This document shows, piece after piece, positions 59,276 to 63,592 of a stretch of DNA of 63,592 nt; position 1 is the stretch's first letter; the number at the start of each line of letters is the position of its first letter. The notes beneath the pieces were generated by a model. The model saw only the letters and a list, made by a program, of their open reading frames with translations. It made no database searches and was not told the DNA's origin. A program made the translations under genes and the position numbers. The stretch comes from Streptomyces brasiliensis (lineage in GTDB: Bacteria > Actinomycetota > Actinomycetes > Streptomycetales > Streptomycetaceae): assembly GCF_014647875.1 (NCBI RefSeq), contig NZ_BMQA01000041.1, positions 1 to 63,592 of the forward strand, read 5' to 3'.

Positions 59276-59359
59276 GCCATGCGTCGTCTAGCGGCCTAGG
59301 ACACGGCGCGCGGGTTCGCCCCGATGCGGAAACCCCGGTTCGAATCCGGGCGATGGCCA
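59276..59359 (+). tRNA. Damaged Glu-like tRNA (probable pseudo-tRNA)
   Basis: The acceptor GCCAT-CG pairs with CGATGGC if one inserted G (59281) is ignored. The D-arm GTC-TAGCGGCCTAG-GAC is typical of tRNA-Glu. The T-arm CCCGG-TTCGAAT-CCGGG is perfect. The anticodon arm is abnormal: GGCG/CGCC closes an 8-nt loop (CGCGGGTT) with no U33, and the variable region is too long (about 13 nt). It is therefore probably non-functional or a recombined attachment remnant. Positions 59360-59606 show no gene. Confidence 0.45.
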
Positions 59360-59606
59360 CCTCAGTTACACCGCTTCCCAGCGACGGCATCGGGCAAAGG
59401 CCCTGGCGTGACGAGGTGGTCCGCAGCTCCGAGATTTTGAGGTCTGGCCTCATCCTTATCAGGTCGATCACGGGGATGCGGCAACGTCGACCAACCGGCG
59501 CTGCGCCTCGGCCGACCGTCCACTGCGGTCCGGCGCCGACCGCCACTGTCCGCGTTTGTTGGTGTCAGCCGCTGGTGTCATCTGATCCATGCGGTCTTGA
59601 CAAGCA

Positions 59607-59966
59607 TTACCGCGTGCCTCCTGGGGTGTGCCCCTCGTCGCGCATGAGCTGCTGGGCGGCAGTACGCCACAGCCCTTCACCGCCGACTGCCGCTGACGCG
59701 TGGTTCTCCGTCCCGAGGCTTGCAATGTGGTCGGCGTACTCATTGCGGGCGTCGGTCAAGCTCAATGAGCCGTTCGGTCCGCCCCACACCTCGTCTGCGT
59801 TGAGGTCGTCCTGGCCGTCGTCCTCCCACCCACACTCTTCGCAAATCTCCCAGTTGGACCGCGACTCCAGAGTCAACAGGTGACAGCAAGGGCAGGCACA
59901 CGGTCCCCGCCGAGCGGATATGCCTCTCGCAGTTCTCGTGGTGTCATCACGTTGCGAGCGTGGCAC
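59607..59966 (-). CDS. CPCC-family cysteine-rich (zinc-binding) protein
   Basis: About 119 residues from GTG 59966. The CPCC signature is clear: GPCACPCCHLLTLESRSNWE-ICEECGWEDDGQDD, then a GGPNGSLSL segment and DARNEYADHIASLG. The four Cys of CPCC and CEEC probably bind zinc. The family often occurs in toxin/immunity clusters and mobile regions. The start is uncertain, since the same frame continues upstream through a different relic. Confidence 0.75.
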   Translation of the reverse strand: MPRSQRDDTTRTARGISARRGPCACPCCHLLTLESRSNWEICEECGWEDDGQDDLNADEVWGGPNGSLSLTDARNEYADHIASLGTENHASAAVGGEGLWRTAAQQLMRDEGHTPGGTR

Positions 59967-60386
59967 GGATCGGGAGCAAGTAGAAGGATCGCAGTCCCAG
60001 GAGCCGAAGAAGTGAAGGAGCGGGTCCCTGGCCTCCGGCCGTGTGCAGCTCCTCCGCGAGCATGGCCGGCCGGTGCGCGGAGGGCTGATCGATTCTGGGT
60101 GCGCGGCGGGTGCACTGGCCGGAGAGGCGAGCGCACCGGCTGGACCCGCAGCCAGCGTGAACACCCCGCCGCGCATCCGCACCAGCCGGCCCTGCGCCTC
60201 GGGCGCGCACGCCCCGTGCCGCACCTTCTCCTCCTCGTTCATCCGCGTCGCGTCCCGGTCCAGGGCGCGGGTCAGCTCCTGCGCGGTCACCGGCCCCGCC
60301 GGAGCCGCAGCCGCAGTGACGCGGAAGATCGTCCGGTGCACGCCCGTCAACGCATCGCGCTCCAGCAACGCGATCACCGACGGCAT
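59967..60386 (-). pseudogene. Degenerate transposon-associated hypothetical gene
   Basis: From ATG 60386 the frame reads MPSVIALLERDALTGVHRTI, later TAQELTRALDRDATRMNEEE and VRMRGGVFTLAAGPAGA. The start (MPSVI-x-LLE) and the end (RGW/GG-x-FTLAAGPAG) match, from memory, a protein of about 200 residues found beside Streptomyces transposases, but the middle is missing or scrambled. No transposase is adjacent. The remaining bases to 60504 show nothing. Confidence 0.45.
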
Positions 60387-60504
60387 CCCGCACCTTCACG
60401 ACGACATCAGCCGCCGTCTGGGCTGTCCTTAACCACCCGCACCCAGACCGTAACTACGGAAGAACGCAGCTCATCGAGCTACAGTCCGGTTGGTCACCAT
60501 GCTC

Positions 60505-62574
60505 TTACTCGGACTGCTGAGGAGCCAGGGCAACCCAGGCGTCGCCGGGGGCGGATTCGGTGCCGTCGGCGTGGAGCGCCGTCACCCAGTAGAAGTGCGT
60601 GGTGCCGGCGGTGGCCGTGGTGTCGGTGTACGACAGGCCGGTGACCGGGTCCGCGGTCAGCGGCTCGTACGCCGCGGTGGCCGGGTTCCAGCGGTAGACC
60701 CGGTATCCGGTGATGTCCGTCAGGTTGTACGCGGAGGACAGGTCCCAGTCGAGCTGGACCGTGCCAGCGGCGGGATCGGTCTTGGCCTTGACGGAGACCA
60801 GCCAGTCGGCCGGCGTCTCCACGGTGGGCCGCAGGTCGTACTCGGTGACGGTGGTGTGCGCCGTAGCGTAGGGGTCGCCGACCAAGGTGTGGACGGAGTT
60901 GCCCGAGGTGTCCAACGCGTCCACGAAGTATGTGAGGGTCTCGCCGTCCTGGAGGTTCTCCGTGTCGACGAACCGGGTCGTTCCCGGTTCGGTCCGTCCC
61001 ACCCAGGTGTAGGCGGTGCCGTCGTTCTTCGTGCTCTTCCGGAATACGCTGTACTGGGCGAGGTCGGCGGCCGGGCTGTCCTCCCAGTCCAGGACCGTGC
61101 CGTACTCGGTGGCGGTGGCCGTGAACCCGGTGACGGCCGGCGGGGCGGTGCCGTCACGGTAGGAGAGCGAGTTGGCGGCGGACGGCCCCGACTCCCGCCC
61201 GAGCGCGTCGACGGTGGTCACCCAGTACACGTAGAAGCCTTCGGACGGGCTCGGGGTGACCGTGGTGTCGGTGCAGGCGTACGTGTGGCGGGTGCCGTAG
61301 GCGGTGTCGATGAGCGTTGGGGTGCAGGGCACCACCCGGGAGTCGACGACGTCGAACGTGCCGGTCGCGTCGTCGAAGCGGCGCTCCTCGCGGTGGACCC
61401 GGAACTCCGTCGGTGCGTAAGGCGACACCTCCCAGGACAGGTCGACGCCGCCACCGTCCTCCGGCCGGTTCTGCGACCTGCTGAAGTAGGGCACGGCGAG
61501 CGGCCGGGCGAACGACACCACCGACGAGTACCCGTTGTTGCCCGCCGGGTCGGTCGCCGCGACCTTGTAGTAGGAGGTCTCCCCGTACGGGGCGGTTTCA
61601 TCGATCGCCGAGTTGCTCAGATTGCTCGTGGCCACTGTGAACGGCCCGTCGGGCGAACTGGACCTCAGCAGCTTGTACTTCAGCGACCCCTCGTCTGACA
61701 TCCACCAGAGGCTCACCCCTCCCAGGGAGGTCTCGCTGAGGACCTTCAGATCACGGACGGTCGGCGCCAGCCGGTCCACCGTGGTGACGCCCTGGTCGGC
61801 GGTGCCGGTGGACTCGTTGCCCGCCTTGTCGTAGGCGCGGACCTCGTAGTAGAAGGACGCGCCCGACTTCGGGAGGGTGGTGTCGGTGTACGACGTGGAA
61901 GTGGTCGTCGCCAGCGGCTTGCCGGGGAAGGAACCGCCCTTGGCACGTCGGTAGATCCGGTATCCGGCGAGGTCCATCTCCTTGTTCTTCGCCCAGGTGA
62001 GCTTCGCCTTGCCGGTGGCCTGGTCGTACGACACCAAAGTCCCGGTCGGCACCAGCGGCTTGACCTTGTCGACGGTGGCGGCGGTGCGCGGGGCGTACGT
62101 GAACTTGACCTTGGCGCTGCCGGTCCAGTTGACGTAGTCGACGCGGAGGGTGTGCTTACCGGAGGGGATGGTGACGTTGACGTTCTTGGAAATGATCGTC
62201 GAGACGTTCTTCCAGAGGTCGATCTTGCGGACGCCGTCGAGATAGACCCGGATGCCGTCCAGCCCCGAGACGCTGAAGGAGAAGGGGCCGCCGGAGCCGA
62301 AGTCGCGGGTCACGCTCCAGCGGATGCCGAAGTTGTCCCTCGGGAGGCCGGTCACGGGGGCGCCGCTCCAGCTCTGGTCGACGGCCGAGTCGCAGTCGGT
62401 CTTCTTCGGCGTACCGGAGAACGTGGTGTTTGCGTAGAACTGCCGCTTGAACACCGGGGAGGTGCAGGTGGTCGCGGCGGAGGCGGGCGCCGTGGTCACG
62501 GTGAGCAGGCCGCCGGCGGTGGCGAGCACGACGGCGGTCGCGGCCGCAGTGGTCGTGCGTCTGGCTGGGTTCAT
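60505..62574 (-). CDS. Secreted PA14-like plus multi-FN3 protein
   Basis: A 689-residue protein from ATG 62574 (MNPARRTTTAAATAVVLATA) with a Sec signal cleaved near ASA-AT (about residue 34). Residues about 40-145 resemble a PA14 domain (FKRQFYANTTFSGTPKKTDC, FSFSVSGLDGIRVYLDGVRK). At least five fibronectin-III-like modules follow (motifs AGYRIYRRAKGG, YYEVRAYDKAGN, QYSVFRKST, ITGYRVYRWNP). PA14 and FN3 usually bind or space carbohydrate-active modules, but no catalytic domain is present. It is probably a wall or glycan-binding surface protein. No sortase signal is visible. Confidence 0.85.
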   Translation of the reverse strand: MNPARRTTTAAATAVVLATAGGLLTVTTAPASAATTCTSPVFKRQFYANTTFSGTPKKTDCDSAVDQSWSGAPVTGLPRDNFGIRWSVTRDFGSGGPFSFSVSGLDGIRVYLDGVRKIDLWKNVSTIISKNVNVTIPSGKHTLRVDYVNWTGSAKVKFTYAPRTAATVDKVKPLVPTGTLVSYDQATGKAKLTWAKNKEMDLAGYRIYRRAKGGSFPGKPLATTTSTSYTDTTLPKSGASFYYEVRAYDKAGNESTGTADQGVTTVDRLAPTVRDLKVLSETSLGGVSLWWMSDEGSLKYKLLRSSSPDGPFTVATSNLSNSAIDETAPYGETSYYKVAATDPAGNNGYSSVVSFARPLAVPYFSRSQNRPEDGGGVDLSWEVSPYAPTEFRVHREERRFDDATGTFDVVDSRVVPCTPTLIDTAYGTRHTYACTDTTVTPSPSEGFYVYWVTTVDALGRESGPSAANSLSYRDGTAPPAVTGFTATATEYGTVLDWEDSPAADLAQYSVFRKSTKNDGTAYTWVGRTEPGTTRFVDTENLQDGETLTYFVDALDTSGNSVHTLVGDPYATAHTTVTEYDLRPTVETPADWLVSVKAKTDPAAGTVQLDWDLSSAYNLTDITGYRVYRWNPATAAYEPLTADPVTGLSYTDTTATAGTTHFYWVTALHADGTESAPGDAWVALAPQQSE

Positions 62575-62798
62575 GAAGATCATGACTCGCGAGGAGCGGA
62601 GATGGTTGCACCACCGGCCCGCACGGACACCCGGCGGCCACCATCGGCACCGAGCTGGTGCATGGTGACCCACGACCTGTGCCACCATCTACAACCGATG
62701 CATGCAGACGAGGACAAGATCAGGCACATAGCGAGGGCCGCCCCAGCCATGTACGGGGCAGCGGCGCCTGAATCGGTCTGGACGACAAACAAGTGTGG

Positions 62799-62843
62799 AG
62801 CGGGTGACGGGAATCGAACCCGCGCTCTGAGCTTGGGAAGCTT
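62799..62843 (-). other. tRNA-Gly(CCC) 3'-half, putative attachment site
   Basis: The minus strand reads anticodon loop TTCCCAA, GCTCAGAGC, T-arm GCGGG-TTCGATT-CCCGT and CACCCGC. This equals the 3' half of Streptomyces tRNA-Gly(CCC) as I remember it. The upstream sequence (to about 62875) resembles a D-arm only weakly, and its acceptor strand (AGGTCGG) cannot pair with CACCCGC. It is therefore a 3' fragment or pseudo-tRNA, not a working gene. Confidence 0.65.
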
Positions 62844-62973
62844 GGGTGCTCTAGCGCCGATTGCACTACCGACCTGAGGCGAGCCGTGCATATGTCAGGC
62901 ACTTCGCCGACCTGGTGCCCGGTGTTCCCCGCGTGACCTGCGGTGGAGCGATCCGCGCGCTTGATCGCCGAAA

Positions 62974-63031
62974 GGTCTTGAAAACCGTCGTGGCAGCGAT
63001 GTCACCGTGGGTTCAAATCCCACTGCCTCCG
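62974..63031 (+). other. tRNA-Ser(UGA) 3'-half, putative attachment site
   Basis: The plus strand reads GGT-CTTGAAA-ACC (anticodon TGA), a long class-II variable arm, a perfect T-arm GTGGG-TTCAAAT-CCCAC and TGCCTCCG. The needed 5' strand GGAGGCA is absent: upstream is GGTGGAG and a hairpin-like CGATC...GATCG that is not a normal serine D-arm. Probably an integration remnant, though a very divergent tRNA cannot be fully excluded. Confidence 0.6.
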
Positions 63032-63047
63032 CTCTGGGAGCAATGAG

Positions 63048-63084
63048 AACGGCCCCTGACCCGGGTAGTCGGTCGGGGGCCGTT
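63048..63084 (+). terminator. Hairpin terminator downstream of the tRNA-Ser fragment
   Basis: AACGGCCCCTGACC (63048-63061) pairs with GGTCGGGGGCCGTT (63071-63084), 14 bp with one wobble, 17 nt after the tRNA fragment. It fits the terminator of the original tRNA gene. Confidence 0.75.
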
Positions 63085-63137
63085 CGCATGCTCGGACTCT
63101 GTGGCTGCCCGGTGTTCCCCGTGGCATACCGCTCGAT

Positions 63138-63157
63138 CGGGCACGGTTGGGGCACGG
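63138..63157 (+). repeat. Paired GGGCACGG motif, 11-bp spacing, near the tRNA-Ser fragment
   Basis: CGGGCACGG (63138-63146) and GGGGCACGG (63149-63157) again have an 11-bp spacing. GTGTTCCCCGTGG lies at about 63112, matching the arrangement at 59070-59114. Confidence 0.55.
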
Positions 63158-63164
63158 TGGCTTT

Positions 63165-63530
63165 CTACGGCGTTCGCAGTCGTCGGAGCCAGGAACGGAT
63201 CGACACGACTGTCATCCAGAGTCCCAGAAGCGGGATGATCGACGTGAAGATGATCGGGGCCAGGCCGATGCCGTCCTCGAGCGCGATCCGTTCGGGGTGC
63301 TCTGGCTGATACCTGATTGGAACTGAAGAGCCCTCGTGGAAGTTCTTGATCAGCTGATGCGCCGGAAGCCTCCCCACGACAGGGGTGCCGGCTGCGTCGA
63401 ACGCCACCGGACATCCTCCCGAGCAATCCGCTGGTTCCTCCCGCAGTGTCGCCACCGCGCGCACGCCATGTGCCAGGTCGATCGTGTCCCGGACCGTTGG
63501 GACGAGGAACCACCAGGCCCCAAGCGCCAA
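63165..63530 (-). CDS. DUF3592-like membrane protein, 5' end uncertain
   Basis: The protein has an N-terminal helix (ALGAWWFLVPTVRDTIDLAH region), a middle beta domain (RAVATLREEPADCSGGCPVA-FDAAG, VPIRYQPEHPERIALED) and a C-terminal helix (IIFTSIIPLLGLWMTVVSI) with a basic tail. This is the layout of DUF3592 proteins. The frame stays open upstream (FAIALVLALGAWW) to the window edge, so the true start may lie further right, beyond the window. Function unknown. Confidence 0.7.
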   Translation of the reverse strand: MALGAWWFLVPTVRDTIDLAHGVRAVATLREEPADCSGGCPVAFDAAGTPVVGRLPAHQLIKNFHEGSSVPIRYQPEHPERIALEDGIGLAPIIFTSIIPLLGLWMTVVSIRSWLRRLRTP

Positions 63531-63592
63531 GACCAGGGCGATTGCAAAGTTCGTTGATGGTGCGTTGGTGCAGGTCAGTTGAGTCCGAGGAC

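Noticed and set aside
62799..62876. A complete functional tRNA-Gly(CCC)
   Set aside because: The 3' half is perfect, but the 5' acceptor strand AGGTCGG cannot pair with CACCCGC and the D-stem is mismatched.
44173..63592. A still-active integrative conjugative element
   Set aside because: No integrase, excisionase, FtsK-like transfer or replication gene was found between the tRNA fragments. It looks like remnants only.

Overview
The window is high-GC actinobacterial DNA, almost certainly Streptomyces. Supporting evidence: strong GC3 bias, frequent GTG starts, GGAGG-type ribosome sites, an AfsR/AfsS pair, FbiC, an XRE/DUF397 pair, TROVE and SpoIIE-type phosphatase genes. From about 0.3 to 27 kb the gene content resembles the afsS-afsR to glutathione peroxidase stretch known from S. 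coelicolor (recalled, not searched).

0-31 kb, mostly core. A transposase fragment sits at the left edge. Next comes afsS-afsR with AfsR/PhoP-like direct repeats before afsS. An F420-flavoured block follows: a deazaflavin oxidoreductase, a luciferase-like oxidoreductase, fbiC, and a relic of a second luciferase-like gene abutting an aldehyde dehydrogenase tail. Then come an L,D-transpeptidase-like protein with no catalytic Cys, a P-loop/TPR regulator, an ADP-ribosylglycohydrolase-like protein that has lost its metal ligands, a sodium:solute symporter, an SDR and its divergent neighbour sharing a perfect palindrome, and a membrane protein. They are followed by a D,D-carboxypeptidase with a huge acidic cytoplasmic arm, GPP34, XRE plus DUF397, a broken MerR gene, glutathione peroxidase coupled to an ArsR-type regulator, an MFS transporter, a GNAT and a TROVE (Ro60-like) protein.

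31-44 kb, mixed. An SRPBCC protein, a sulfur-binding-domain/HNH type IV restriction gene with two compensating frameshifts, an orphan histidine kinase, a lower-GC alcohol dehydrogenase, a flotillin/NfeD-like pair, gdhA with a very strong terminator, a LysR relic, and an IclR-pobA pair for 4-hydroxybenzoate.

44-63.6 kb, accessory. This stretch is littered with 3' halves of tRNA genes: Arg(CCU) at 44.17 and 56.23 kb, Gly(CCC) at 62.8 kb, Ser(UGA) at 63.0 kb, plus a damaged Glu-like tRNA at 59.3 kb. Three of these loci carry a paired GGCAC motif with the same 11-bp spacing. These look like abandoned attachment sites of tRNA-targeting integrative elements, although no integrase lies in the window. 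The cargo includes a tryptophan-2,3-dioxygenase-like enzyme, a secreted FGDW-repeat protein, DUF1877, two tandem PAS/GAF/SpoIIE phosphatases, a 64-residue collagen-like (Gly-X-Y) protein, a VOC protein followed by a 49-residue ORF, three small two-helix membrane proteins (one with a decayed second copy 20 kb away), a small GGDEF protein, a CPCC-family protein and a secreted PA14-like/FN3 protein. Several genes are truncated (DUF2625, Imm35/YrhB, transposon-associated), as expected of a repeatedly invaded and eroded site.

All assignments come from reading translations and motifs by eye. Family names are from memory and no database search was run.
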